A stretch of DNA of 64,000 bases from Oscillospiraceae bacterium (lineage in GTDB: Bacteria > Bacillota > Clostridia > Oscillospirales > Ruminococcaceae): the NCBI GenBank assembly GCA_017405465.1, contig JAFRAJ010000049.1, forward strand, positions 1-64,000, read 5' to 3'. Below, piece after piece: positions 9,301 through 17,696 of this stretch (position 1 is its first letter; each line of letters starts with the position of its first letter). Made by a program: the position numbers and the translations under genes. Under the pieces are notes generated by a model. The model had not been told where the DNA came from. It searched no databases and was given only the letters and a program-made list of their open reading frames with translations.

Positions 9301-9822
9301 TTAATCCTTTTTCAATTTGTTCCTCGCCCTCTGCAGGGCGTTCCCAATGGCTTTAGGTGTAGTATTCTTCTTTTCTGCAATCTCAGCATATGAATAACCG
9401 GAATTAAACATCAACAACGCATCACGCTCAAGTTCTGTCAGGTCATGTGCTATCTTAGCGAGCAGTTCACGATATTCTTCTCTGATTATCACCATCTCTT
9501 CAGGAGATTCCACGTATGAGGAAGCGTTCTGTTCATCTTCTCCTGAAAGAGATAATGACTCATTGAGGAGCTTATTCTTTCCGGATGAAGCACTTCTTAC
9601 CATATCCGTGAGTCTGTTATTGATACACGTTATAGCATAAGTGGAAAATCTGGCATCTCGGCTTTCGTCATATGTTTCTATTGCAGATGCCAAAGCTATG
9701 ATAGCCTCCTGTCTGAAATCGTTTATGTCAAGTCCCGGAACATTCAGACCATATGCCTTTTTCTCTATATAAGGCATAAAGGAATCGATCACAGCTGATA
9801 ATGTGGATCCTTTATTATTCAT
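9301..9822 (-). CDS. SigH-like RNA polymerase sigma factor
   Basis: 173 residues. Region 2 is visible as DFRQEAIIALASAIETYD followed by FSTYAITCINNRLTDMVR, and region 4 as LTELERDALLMFNSGYSYAEIAEKKN ending NALQRARNKLKK. The closing NALQR(A/V)(R/K)xKL matches Spo0H/SigH more than ECF sigma factors. It lacks regions 1.2 and 3, and no anti-sigma gene is adjacent. It could control stationary-phase or competence genes, but the regulon cannot be read here. A strong SigA-type promoter lies upstream. Confidence 0.8.
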   Translation of the reverse strand: MNNKGSTLSAVIDSFMPYIEKKAYGLNVPGLDINDFRQEAIIALASAIETYDESRDARFSTYAITCINNRLTDMVRSASSGKNKLLNESLSLSGEDEQNASSYVESPEEMVIIREEYRELLAKIAHDLTELERDALLMFNSGYSYAEIAEKKNTTPKAIGNALQRARNKLKKD

Positions 9823-9861
9823 TCTTTTGCTGGAACAGATAATTACACAAATTGTAGTAAA

Positions 9862-9889
9862 ATTATATCATTACGAGGTATATTGTCAA
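9862..9889 (-). promoter_or_regulatory. SigA-type promoter of the sigma-factor gene
   Basis: On the minus strand, a consensus -35 TTGACA (9884-9889) and consensus -10 TATAAT (9862-9867) with a 16-base spacer, about 40 bases upstream of the start codon. Confidence 0.75.
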
Positions 9890-9972
9890 CGAATATCATT
9901 AATTAATTAAACACATTTTGAAATTATGTCGTATTCTTTAATCCATAATTGTACACATTGAATAAAATATAT

Positions 9973-10006
9973 CGACACGGCGGATCTTTTAAGACCCGCC
10001 GTGTCG
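9973..10006 (-). terminator. Hairpin ending the pyrR-uracil permease unit
   Basis: A perfect 11-bp stem (CGACACGGCGG with CCGCCGTGTCG) and 12-nt loop lie 36 bases after the permease stop. The following minus-strand tract (ATATATTTTATT) is U-rich but interrupted. Confidence 0.65.
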
Positions 10007-10041
10007 TATAAACCACACTATTCTATATATCTGATCAAATA

Positions 10042-11484
10042 TCAGTCTTTCTTCTCTCCGATCGACAGGAGAAGGTTAAGAAGAATACCGGAAACGGCAG
10101 CTCCTGCAATGCAGGGGATTCCGCCGGAGAATCCGGGGAACGGGATATTACCGCCGAAGTAATACTGTCCGCCAAGACCGACGACCATGATAGTTGCGAT
10201 AACAGCGATATTCTTTGAAGAGAACATATCACACTGTTTATCGATCATGATAGCGATTCCCTGAGCAGCTATTGCTCCGAAGAGATAGATCTCCAGGCCG
10301 CCGATAACTGCAGTCGGGATAGCGTAGATCGCTGAGATAAGAGGTGTGAAGCAGGAAACGATCATAGCTATAACAGATGCAACGAGAAGCACTGATGTTG
10401 AGAACACTTTTGTTATAGCCATGGTTGAGATGTTTTCGCCGTAGTTTGTTCCGGCAGGTCCGCCGATAACGCCTGCAATCATATCACAGAGACCGTCGCC
10501 AACAAGGTTCCTGTCAAGAAGCTTAATGAAGTCAATCTTCTCTTTACCCTTCTGTTCAGCAAGATTATTGACATAGACATCAAGCTGATACATATGGGCA
10601 GTCGATTCAGGGATTGTCGCTATAGCGACAGGCATAATTGCTATAATGGCTTCTAGCGAAAACTTGGGGAGTGAGAAGGCAGGAAGGGCGAAGAATGACC
10701 CGTTGCCGAGCTTCCAAGTAGAAGCAGCAACGACTTCCTCTACGCTCATCATATCAAAAAGATTACTGGCAGGTGTCGAACCTCCGACAAGATATACCAC
10801 GAAAGCTACAATGCAGCCTACACCTGCTCCAAGAAGCAGCGGGAGCTGTCCGAGGAATCCCTTGAGGTAGCGAGAGAAAAGGATCGTGGAAAGAAGTGTT
10901 GAAAGGGATACCAGAAGGATACCGCCCATGCCGCCCTGCCATGTATCAGATGCAGTATAAGCGTCTTTCATCGCATTACCAGCAAGAGTTAGACCAATGA
11001 TCATAGCAACAGGGCCAGTGATCGTCGGCGGAAGTATATTCTCAACTGCTTTAGGTCCACTCAATCTGATAAGAAGACCTGCTGCAATAGAGACAAGACC
11101 GCTCATCACGATACCAAACTGGGCATACTGAACAGCTTCCGTTGGAAGTACAGCACTAGTATGAGCAGCCCAACTCTCTACCTGTGCAGCTGCTTCAGGT
11201 GAAAGCTTTTCCATAATGCCCTGACTAGTTACAAGTCCTGCAACAGCTGTCAAGTATGAGAAACTGGATCCATAATAAAGGGGAATTTTTCCCTCTGTTA
11301 TGAATACAAAGCAAAGAGTTGCAAGTCCGCTGGCGAAGATCGTCGTAGAGACCTGGAACCCTGTGATAAGAGCGACGGTAACTGTCGCGGGGAACATAAC
11401 CACGACCTGCTGGAGAGCATAAAGAAGCAATCTCCATGTAGTCGGGCGTTCATTAGGCAGATAGCCCAGAACATTTTCTTTCAT
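10042..11484 (-). CDS. Uracil permease (NCS2 family)
   Basis: 480 residues, about 12-14 membrane segments. It shows the NCS2 pattern: an early QQVVVMFPATV segment, YGSSFSYLTAVAG, the signature around IMPVAIATIPESTAHM, and GGPAGTNYGEN. The AGTNYGEN stretch and the placement behind pyrR indicate a proton-coupled uracil transporter (UraA/PyrP type) rather than a xanthine carrier. It lies 33 bases downstream of pyrR and should share its attenuation. The start follows AAAGGGAG. Confidence 0.88.
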   Translation of the reverse strand: MKENVLGYLPNERPTTWRLLLYALQQVVVMFPATVTVALITGFQVSTTIFASGLATLCFVFITEGKIPLYYGSSFSYLTAVAGLVTSQGIMEKLSPEAAAQVESWAAHTSAVLPTEAVQYAQFGIVMSGLVSIAAGLLIRLSGPKAVENILPPTITGPVAMIIGLTLAGNAMKDAYTASDTWQGGMGGILLVSLSTLLSTILFSRYLKGFLGQLPLLLGAGVGCIVAFVVYLVGGSTPASNLFDMMSVEEVVAASTWKLGNGSFFALPAFSLPKFSLEAIIAIMPVAIATIPESTAHMYQLDVYVNNLAEQKGKEKIDFIKLLDRNLVGDGLCDMIAGVIGGPAGTNYGENISTMAITKVFSTSVLLVASVIAMIVSCFTPLISAIYAIPTAVIGGLEIYLFGAIAAQGIAIMIDKQCDMFSSKNIAVIATIMVVGLGGQYYFGGNIPFPGFSGGIPCIAGAAVSGILLNLLLSIGEKKD

Positions 11485-11517
11485 TTGGATCTCCCTTTCA
11501 AAATGATTGTTTTATTA

Positions 11518-12063
11518 TTATTCCCTTTCACCGAGCCTGACACAGTATTCGCCATCACATTCAGGCAAACATACACTGATTATCTCGCTTCTGGATGTGG
11601 GAACATTCTTACCTACATAATCAGGTCTTATAGGCAGTTCACGATGTCCTCTGTCTATAAGAGCAAAGAACTGGATCCTCGCCGGTCTACCTTCCCGAAT
11701 CACAGCTTCCATAGCAGCTCTGGCGCTTCTTCCGGTATAGATCACATCATCGCAGAGTATCACGGTCTTACCTTCTACAGGAAACGGTATCTCAGGAATA
11801 TCTTTTTTCCCATCTGCAATTCCCTGATCAAGGTCATCACGGAATTTCGTGATGTCCAGTGATGCCGTCATCGGACGGGTTCCGGTGATCTGTGCGATAT
11901 TGTCAGCCAGTCTCTCTGCAAGAAAAACGCCTCTTGTCTTTATGCCGAGCAGACAGATATCTTCTTCATCAGAATTCTTCTCAAGGACCTGATGAGCTAT
12001 CCTTATCAGAGCTCTGTCAACAGAAAGCCCGTCCATAAGGATTGTCTTCTCTTTGATGGGCAT
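11518..12063 (-). CDS. pyrR: PyrR: pyr mRNA-binding attenuator / uracil phosphoribosyltransferase
   Basis: 181 residues from the ATG at 12063 (MPIKEKTILM). The start is chosen because GGAGG lies 7 bases upstream; an upstream in-frame ATG would place the start inside the leader hairpin. The PRPP-binding loop is VILCDDVIYTGRSARAA (about residues 95-111), typical of PyrR, and ALIDRGHRELPIRPDYVGKN follows. It binds pyr leader RNA when UMP is high and has weak uracil phosphoribosyltransferase activity. Only the uracil permease follows; no pyrimidine biosynthesis genes lie in the window. Confidence 0.93.
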   Translation of the reverse strand: MPIKEKTILMDGLSVDRALIRIAHQVLEKNSDEEDICLLGIKTRGVFLAERLADNIAQITGTRPMTASLDITKFRDDLDQGIADGKKDIPEIPFPVEGKTVILCDDVIYTGRSARAAMEAVIREGRPARIQFFALIDRGHRELPIRPDYVGKNVPTSRSEIISVCLPECDGEYCVRLGERE

Positions 12064-12143
12064 AAAAAAACCTCCGACTCGCGCACTGAGAAGGAGGTCA
12101 TTGAACATCCGCAATCAACGCACCTTTTCAGTGTCCCGCACTG
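12064..12143 (-). promoter_or_regulatory. pyr attenuator with RBS inside the terminator
   Basis: On the minus strand the leader can form a terminator hairpin (stem ACCTCC/GGAGGT, 12070-12075 with 12093-12098, plus inner CTC/GAG) followed by seven T's and directly by the pyrR ATG. The 3' arm is also the pyrR ribosome site. Upstream, the hairpin CAGTG-CGGGA-CACTG (12129-12143) competes with pairing of CACTGAAAAGG to CCTTCTCAGTG, which overlaps the terminator 5' arm. These would be anti-antiterminator and antiterminator. The usual PyrR-binding loop consensus was not found by eye. Confidence 0.75.
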
Positions 12144-12182
12144 ATTTAAAGAAGCATTTGGCTGTTTTTCTTTCTTTATGGA

Positions 12183-12211
12183 ATTTTAACAAAGTGTGAA
12201 TACTCAGTCAA
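12183..12211 (-). promoter_or_regulatory. SigA-type promoter of pyrR
   Basis: -35 TTGACT (12206-12211) and -10 TAAAAT (12183-12188) on the minus strand, 17-base spacer. Transcription would start about 40 bases before the anti-antiterminator hairpin. Confidence 0.7.
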
Positions 12212-12268
12212 TTAATAATTTACACTGCATTAGCGGAATATTCTACGAATGTTTCGTCTATTATTACG

Positions 12269-12309
12269 AAAAAAGGAACAGGATCCGACATTTATCACTC
12301 ACCTGTTCC
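12269..12309 (-). terminator. Terminator of the RNase III gene
   Basis: GGAACAGG pairs with CCTGTTCC (12302-12309 with 12275-12282) and a T-run follows on the minus strand. The hairpin starts 7 bases after the RNase III stop codon. Confidence 0.8.
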
Positions 12310-12315
12310 GCTTAA

Positions 12316-13428
12316 TCATGAATATTCCTGAAGAACATACTTTATCATTTTGTATGCCGCAGACTTTTTCGCTTCCTTTTTTGAGGAGGATCTGGACCTG
12401 AAAGATCTTTTGAAGCCTTCTATACTGCAGACGCAGCTCCATGAAGAATTGCCGTCCTTAGTTCTCCCTTCCGAGTATGAGTATTCCGGCAGCGGGAAAT
12501 AGCCTCTTCTGGACAGCGTCTCAAGCTGATTGATCGAATCTGCTCTGCTCGGTCTTCCGACCTCATCTTCTATACTGGTAAGCAGATGATTAACATCCAG
12601 ATAATGATATGCTTCGCTGCAGGCTACCTTACGCGCTTCCTTTCTTGACTTGCCCGTTCCTATAAACACATGTTTCACGCCTTTGAGTTTCAGCCGACAT
12701 AGGAAATGGTTTTTACGGAACTCGTTATCGTTTACCCTTCCGGATCGTTTTACTTCCTTTTCAGGTTTTGCTCTTATCTCATCTTTAGGCACAGTCTTCG
12801 GGTACACTTCACGGTATCCGGCATTCGCTGTCACTATCTCCGGCAGAATTCCGTGTTTTCTTAATGACCATTGCTGAATGAGTTCTACATAGTTTTCATT
12901 TTCGCCGCTCTCTATCCTCTCCTTAGGCTGCAGCATGTAATCAACAGAACTGATTATCTTATCCCAGTCCCATCCGCAGTCCAGAGCTATAGCTCCTACT
13001 ATAGCTTCAAAGAGGTCTTCCTTGACAGATTCCTGCTGATACACTCTGTTCTTATAATCGCCTTTTCCGACTATAAGAAACTGGGCAAGATCCATCTCAT
13101 CGATCACTTTGGCGAGAGTCTTCTTCTCAACAAGACTGCTTTTGATCTCAGTCAGTTCACCTTCTGAGTGTTCACAGCAAAACTCGTCATAATCGTTTTC
13201 ATCATCGAAGCCTTCTTTAGAGCTGCAGAATGAGCCGAATTCTTCGGCAAGCATCCTGACTATACTCATATCAAGGACCTTATCACCTATGAATTCCAAT
13301 ATCTCATTATCCTGTCCTCCTTCTTCCTGTGCATAGGAGCGGCGTACAAATGCCTGCTGAAGGAGATCAAGATTCTTGAATTCATATCCTATTCTGTTTT
13401 GTATTATCTCGTAATCTTTATCTTCCAT
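12316..13428 (-). CDS. RNase III with two tandem dsRNA-binding domains
   Basis: 370 residues from the ATG at 13428, against about 230 for a typical bacterial RNase III. The catalytic domain (about 5-165) has the signature NEILEFIGD (41-49) and KEDLFEAIVGAI, with the metal-binding acidic residues E42, E45, D49, D138 and E141 in place, so it should be active. An acidic insertion (about 70-86) is unusual. Two dsRBDs follow: one at about 178-277, interrupted by a basic linker, ending GTGKSRKEARKVACSEA, and one at about 297-367 ending SSSKKEAKKSAAYKMI. Bacterial RNase III normally has one. It lies outside the usual smc/ftsY context, so it may be the main rnc or an extra paralog; Mini-III is separate at 62 kb. 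Confidence 0.85.
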   Translation of the reverse strand: MEDKDYEIIQNRIGYEFKNLDLLQQAFVRRSYAQEEGGQDNEILEFIGDKVLDMSIVRMLAEEFGSFCSSKEGFDDENDYDEFCCEHSEGELTEIKSSLVEKKTLAKVIDEMDLAQFLIVGKGDYKNRVYQQESVKEDLFEAIVGAIALDCGWDWDKIISSVDYMLQPKERIESGENENYVELIQQWSLRKHGILPEIVTANAGYREVYPKTVPKDEIRAKPEKEVKRSGRVNDNEFRKNHFLCRLKLKGVKHVFIGTGKSRKEARKVACSEAYHYLDVNHLLTSIEDEVGRPSRADSINQLETLSRRGYFPLPEYSYSEGRTKDGNSSWSCVCSIEGFKRSFRSRSSSKKEAKKSAAYKMIKYVLQEYS

Positions 13429-13430
13429 AT

Positions 13431-13461
13431 AAAAAAGCCTTTCAGTTGATAACCAAAAGGC
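13431..13461 (-). promoter_or_regulatory. Attenuator-like hairpin masking the RNase III ribosome site
   Basis: Minus-strand GCCTTT (complement of 13456-13461) pairs with AAAGGC (complement of 13437-13442) across a 13-nt loop, followed by six T's and then, two bases later, the RNase III ATG. The only Shine-Dalgarno candidate (AAAGG) is in the 3' arm. The element could end transcription early or hide the ribosome site. Confidence 0.5.
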
Positions 13462-13610
13462 ACGACACGACCTGATCCTGAATGATAAAGGACCGGTTCT
13501 CCTTGAATAAAACTGATCTTCTGTCCGGCAGTGTTTACCTGAACCCGCTCTCCACAGGAACAGATAAACAATACAATACAGTCGACCGTTTCGTTGTGTA
13601 TGCCTTTTGT

Positions 13611-13647
13611 AAAAAAAATTGCTATTCCCAGTGACAGGGAATAGCAA
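13611..13647 (-). terminator. Terminator of the tRNA-Ser gene
   Basis: A perfect 9-bp stem (GCTATTCCC/GGGAATAGC, extendable by two A-T pairs) with a 7-nt loop, followed by a run of eight T's on the minus strand. It starts a few bases after the tRNA 3' end. Confidence 0.88.
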
Positions 13648-13651
13648 TCTG

Positions 13652-13743
13652 TGGCGGAGAAGGAGGGATTTGAACCCTCGCGCCGGTTTCCCGACCTACA
13701 CCCTTAGCAGGGGCGCCTCTTCGGCCAGCTTGAGTACTTCTCC
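13652..13743 (-). tRNA. tRNA-Ser (anticodon GCU)
   Basis: A 92-nt class II tRNA. The acceptor stem GGAGAAG pairs with CTTCTCC, followed by the discriminator G and an encoded CCA (complement at 13652-13654). The T-arm has GGTTCAAATCC. The anticodon GCT (complement at 13706-13708) sits in loop CTGCTAA. The long variable arm is typical of serine tRNA. It reads AGC and AGU codons. Confidence 0.95.
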
Positions 13744-13849
13744 AAATGCCAAAGTCATCGATATTTACTTTTCCTCGTGACAACGAAGATTATAGCCCAG
13801 CACATATGGTTTGTCAATCAACAGGATTTTCTGCGAACTAATCGCAGTT

Positions 13850-13882
13850 AAGGGAAAGGGATTATTTACATCCCTTTCCCTT
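13850..13882 (-). terminator. Hairpin after the GPH transporter gene
   Basis: A 13-bp stem (AAGGGAAAGGGAT with ATCCCTTTCCCTT) with a 7-nt loop lies directly after the transporter stop codon. The minus-strand T-run is short. Confidence 0.6.
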
Positions 13883-13888
13883 TTATTA

Positions 13889-15253
13889 CTATTCTTCCAT
13901 CTCACCGCGTGCTTTAAGATCATCGATGATCTCTGAGTAGAAATCCTCATCTATCTTGAACTTCTTGATATAGATAATATAGCCGGCAACTATACAGATC
14001 ACAGGTATCAAGAGCATAGCGATCTTTATCGTTGTAACTCCACCTGAGGTAATAAATTCAGCTGCAGCATCACTGTCCTTAGTCTTTATGCCTGCAAGGA
14101 TGACGGCAATGCTTATCACTCCGGTTGAGAGAGCTCCTCCTATCTTGTTGATAAGAGGCTGAATAGAAAAGGTTACTGATTCATGACGTCTTCCGAGCTT
14201 CCACTGTCCGTATTCGATAGTATCAGCAAGGAACATAAGCATCAGCAGCTGAATGAAAGCCTGAGCTACAAAGATAAGGACAGCAGCTATTCCGATAAGG
14301 ACAAGAGATATCTCTGCAAATGCAAAGAGCGCGTATCCGACGATTATAAGAACAGTTGAGAAAGTATAAAGCTGTTTTCTGTTGAATTTCTTTGAAAATG
14401 CAGGAAATACCATCAGTGCAGCAAGCTGTGCTATTCCGCAGACTCCTGCGAGCACCGGATACATGTTTATGTCACCATAAACATACTGCATGTAGTATGT
14501 AGCAAAACCGGTAGTGATGCAATAACCGACCATGAAGAGAGCCATCGCCAGTGCTGTCCACATCAGCTGGTCATTCTGTGTTAGAGCGTGCCACATATCC
14601 TTAAGTGTGGTTTCTTCTTCATTGTCCTTAGAGTTCCTCTTCTCCTTTACTCCAAGCAGCGGGAACAGCAGGAAGAGGATGTACATCACACACATAGCAA
14701 CAGCCACAGCGAACCAGCTCTGCTTCGTGTTTCCGAAAGCACTAGTTATTGGCTGCCAGCCGACCATTATGATATACATTCCTATATTTGCGCAGATCCT
14801 GGCAAAAGCGCCGACATTCTCTCTCTCCTTCTGGTCAGTTGTCATAGCCGGAAGAAGTGTCCAGTATCCTATGTCATTGATCCCGTATGAGATGTCCCAC
14901 AGGAAATAAGCGATTGCAAAGATGATCACATATGTCGTTCCCTTGCCTATCTCGCTGAAGAGAACCAGGTAGAAGATCACACTGACTATCCCTCCTCCAA
15001 GGATAGCCGGTTTGAATTTACCCCAGGGTGAGCGGATATTATCCACCAGCATACCTGTTATAGGGTCATTAAGTGCGTCAAAGATACGCATCAGTGACAG
15101 CACCATACTCACGGCAGTAAAAATCGAAAGAGGAAGATTAAGGATATTGCTCAGAAAATAGAGAAGCGCGTTGGACTCAAAGGCATAGAACATATCACGT
15201 CCTATCGTGCCAAGTCCGAAGAAATACTTGTTTCTTTTAGCCTGTTTACTCAT
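13889..15253 (-). CDS. GPH-family sugar:cation symporter (MelB-like)
   Basis: 454 residues with 12 membrane segments. It follows the glycoside-pentoside-hexuronide pattern: an N-terminal helix with MRIFDALNDPITGMLVDN, where the conserved Asp residues bind the cation, and RHESVTFSIQPLINKIGGALSTG in the second half. The gene overlaps the alpha-galactosidase stop by 4 bases, so its likely substrates are melibiose, raffinose or other alpha-galactosides, taken up with sodium or protons. The substrate is inferred from context only. Confidence 0.85.
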   Translation of the reverse strand: MSKQAKRNKYFFGLGTIGRDMFYAFESNALLYFLSNILNLPLSIFTAVSMVLSLMRIFDALNDPITGMLVDNIRSPWGKFKPAILGGGIVSVIFYLVLFSEIGKGTTYVIIFAIAYFLWDISYGINDIGYWTLLPAMTTDQKERENVGAFARICANIGMYIIMVGWQPITSAFGNTKQSWFAVAVAMCVMYILFLLFPLLGVKEKRNSKDNEEETTLKDMWHALTQNDQLMWTALAMALFMVGYCITTGFATYYMQYVYGDINMYPVLAGVCGIAQLAALMVFPAFSKKFNRKQLYTFSTVLIIVGYALFAFAEISLVLIGIAAVLIFVAQAFIQLLMLMFLADTIEYGQWKLGRRHESVTFSIQPLINKIGGALSTGVISIAVILAGIKTKDSDAAAEFITSGGVTTIKIAMLLIPVICIVAGYIIYIKKFKIDEDFYSEIIDDLKARGEMEE

Positions 15254-17514
15254 GTTCCCTCCGCAGTGATCACATATATATTTGAACTGAAATCTCCCTG
15301 CATTCTCATGCCGGGATCATAGCCTGTGCCCATAAATCTTGCATTGAGAGTCATACCGCTCATAAGTGCGGCACCGGTCGCATCACATTCTCTCTCTGCA
15401 TCCTTCATCCGGTACTGTTTACCAGCCGCTCTCACCAGAGGACCGTCCGGTTTAAGCTTAACCGGAAGTACAAATCTGAGGAGTCCTCCGAATTTTGCAG
15501 CGTTGAGCAGCTGCTTCCGGCTCAGTACATTGTACACTGTCTCCCGTTTTAAGCCTCTGGGATAGATCCTCTCGTATCCCGGAGCAGCATGAACCAGCTC
15601 GTGGAAAAGTCCTACGATATGAACATCACCATCAGAGACCTGCATGCTGATCCCTTCCGGAGCTTTCAGCCTTCTGAAATCTCCGAACTGGAATATATCT
15701 CTGTACTGTTTATAGAACAGGATCTGGTTTTTTATCTCATCCTTTTCGACAGGAGTGAGATCATCAAGGTCAAACTCGTAACCGAGCAAACCGAAAAATG
15801 AGATATTGCCTCTGGTGCTGAGAGGTGTATCCCTCAATGTCTGGGAATGAGGTGCTGCAGATACATGCGCGCCGATCGTTGACAAAGGATAAAGATAAGA
15901 AAGCTGATACTGTATCCTGCACCTTTCAATTGCATCGGTATTGTCAGAAGCCCAGATCTGTGGAGAAAAACACAGCATCCCGAGATCGAATCTGTTCCCG
16001 CCTGACGAACAGCTCTCAAGAAGCACCTCCGGACGCGGTCCGAAGACTCTCTTTAGAACATCGTAAAGTCCAAGTATGTATCTGTGCGCACTTGCACCGA
16101 GTGCAGTGGAATGCCTGTTCATATCCCATTTAACATATGAGACTTTACCTTCTTCTATGCATCTTGAAACGTTATTTACTATATAGTCTCTGACTTCAGG
16201 TCTCGAAAGATCCAGAAGCAATTCGTTCCTTCCCAGTACAGTAACCCCGTCTTCCGCCTGGATCGCCCAGTCCGGATGAGCTCTGTAAAGTTTGCTGTCC
16301 GGGTTGACTGCTTCCGGTTCAAACCACAGTCCGAAATCAAGACCGAGACCGCTGAGTTTAGCCTGGAGACCTGATAGACCTCCGGGCAGTTTTTTTCTGT
16401 TGACGTCGTAGTCACCGAGTCCTGCCTTGTCACTGTTCCTGTCTCCGAACCACCCGTCGTCAAGGACGAATAGCTCACATCCAAGTTCTTTCGCCTTCTT
16501 CGCCAGCGAGATCAGCTTTGACTCATTGAAATTGAACATACAGCCTTCCCAGTCATTGTAGAGCACAGGTCTTTGTCTGCCTTTCCAGTATCCGGGAATA
16601 ATATTCTCATTCACGAACCTGTGCATGGCCAGTGACATTCCGCCAAAACCTGTCCCGGACCAGACCATGACTGCCTCTGGAGTCTCAAATTTCTCTCCGT
16701 TTCCAAGTATCCAGTCAAACGAAACCGGAGAAATACCCTGAACGATCCTGACCAGTCCCTCATTCGACTTTTGGATACGGGAATAATGGTTTCCGGAGTA
16801 TATTAGATTGAAGCCCATTACGACACCGTCTGTCTCTGTTGCCCCAGGTTCATTCAGTATGAAACCAGGATTATGAAGGGCAGAAGAGAATCCTGTAGTG
16901 CTCTCATTCACGATGCCGGACATTCCTACCGGAGCCCTGTACGGCTGCATCTCAGCTATCCAAGCTCCGTTATATGTAGTTATTTCATAATCTCCCTGAA
17001 TATCCATCATGGAAGACATGATCTTTTCAACGTTTATGCTTCTGCCGGTTTCGTTGTGAAGGACAACCCTCCTCGTAATTGCAGTATCGAAAATCGTGTA
17101 GAAAAGGTGTAAAGACAGCTTGCTGGGACTGGACATGACTATCTCCAGCGTCTCTGCATCTCCGTGTGCCTGCGGGAGCGAACAGTCCATTGATACTGTA
17201 TGATCGAATTTCCTGCAGAATGAATATTTGAATGCGGCAGGGATCTCCCTGTCTATCTCAAGAGGACTCTCTCTGTAATCTCCTCTTCCAAGAGAACTCC
17301 ACTCAAGGGGAAGATACATAGGAAACTCCTCTCCTTCCGGTCCTCCCGTGCTTCCCCAGCCTGCACCATACCTTACAGCGAATGCATCAACATCATCGAT
17401 GTCAACAGGAGCACCGAAATGAAGATGCTCAAGGTTGCCGCTTCCTGTAGCACGGAACATATACGATATATTACTGTTCTTAAGCAGAAACACATTATCC
17501 TTGATCTGTATCAT
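15250..17514 (-). CDS. Alpha-galactosidase, GH36
   Basis: 754 residues, full length for the large GH36 enzymes. An N-terminal beta-supersandwich precedes the catalytic barrel (about 310-640), with NDWEGCMFNF, LDDGWFG and GLWFEPEAVNPDS. The nucleophile is Asp464 in YVKWDMNR and the acid/base is Asp524 in SDNTDA. CSSGGNRFD (502-510) is the substrate-contact loop. There is no signal peptide, so it acts on imported alpha-galactosides. It is first in a two-gene operon with the GPH symporter. A promoter with an overlapping palindrome lies just upstream. Confidence 0.93.
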   Translation of the reverse strand: MIQIKDNVFLLKNSNISYMFRATGSGNLEHLHFGAPVDIDDVDAFAVRYGAGWGSTGGPEGEEFPMYLPLEWSSLGRGDYRESPLEIDREIPAAFKYSFCRKFDHTVSMDCSLPQAHGDAETLEIVMSSPSKLSLHLFYTIFDTAITRRVVLHNETGRSINVEKIMSSMMDIQGDYEITTYNGAWIAEMQPYRAPVGMSGIVNESTTGFSSALHNPGFILNEPGATETDGVVMGFNLIYSGNHYSRIQKSNEGLVRIVQGISPVSFDWILGNGEKFETPEAVMVWSGTGFGGMSLAMHRFVNENIIPGYWKGRQRPVLYNDWEGCMFNFNESKLISLAKKAKELGCELFVLDDGWFGDRNSDKAGLGDYDVNRKKLPGGLSGLQAKLSGLGLDFGLWFEPEAVNPDSKLYRAHPDWAIQAEDGVTVLGRNELLLDLSRPEVRDYIVNNVSRCIEEGKVSYVKWDMNRHSTALGASAHRYILGLYDVLKRVFGPRPEVLLESCSSGGNRFDLGMLCFSPQIWASDNTDAIERCRIQYQLSYLYPLSTIGAHVSAAPHSQTLRDTPLSTRGNISFFGLLGYEFDLDDLTPVEKDEIKNQILFYKQYRDIFQFGDFRRLKAPEGISMQVSDGDVHIVGLFHELVHAAPGYERIYPRGLKRETVYNVLSRKQLLNAAKFGGLLRFVLPVKLKPDGPLVRAAGKQYRMKDAERECDATGAALMSGMTLNARFMGTGYDPGMRMQGDFSSNIYVITAEGT

Positions 17515-17544
17515 TGTCAGGTACTCCTTTTGATATATGCTGTT

Positions 17545-17573
17545 ATTGTAGATTATCTACAAATTCCAGTCAA
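17545..17573 (-). promoter_or_regulatory. Alpha-galactosidase promoter with overlapping operator
   Basis: -35 TTGACT (17568-17573) and -10 TACAAT (17545-17550) on the minus strand, 17-base spacer. The 13-bp palindrome GTAGATTATCTAC (17548-17560) overlaps the -10, a good position for a repressor. The regulator is not in the window. Confidence 0.6.
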
Positions 17574-17641
17574 TTGTTGAGACGTTTTTCTTATATATTC
17601 CACACTCGTTCCGTAAAAGACGATCTGATACATACTATTTA

Positions 17642-17675
17642 AGAAGCGTTCCTCTTCTGTTTGAGGAACGCTTCT
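17642..17675 (-). terminator. Hairpin after the DUF554 gene
   Basis: A perfect 13-bp stem (AGAAGCGTTCCTC with GAGGAACGCTTCT) with an 8-nt loop. There is no long T-run on the minus side, so termination strength is uncertain. Confidence 0.55.
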
Positions 17676-17696
17676 CTTCTATCTGCGAATGCAAGA

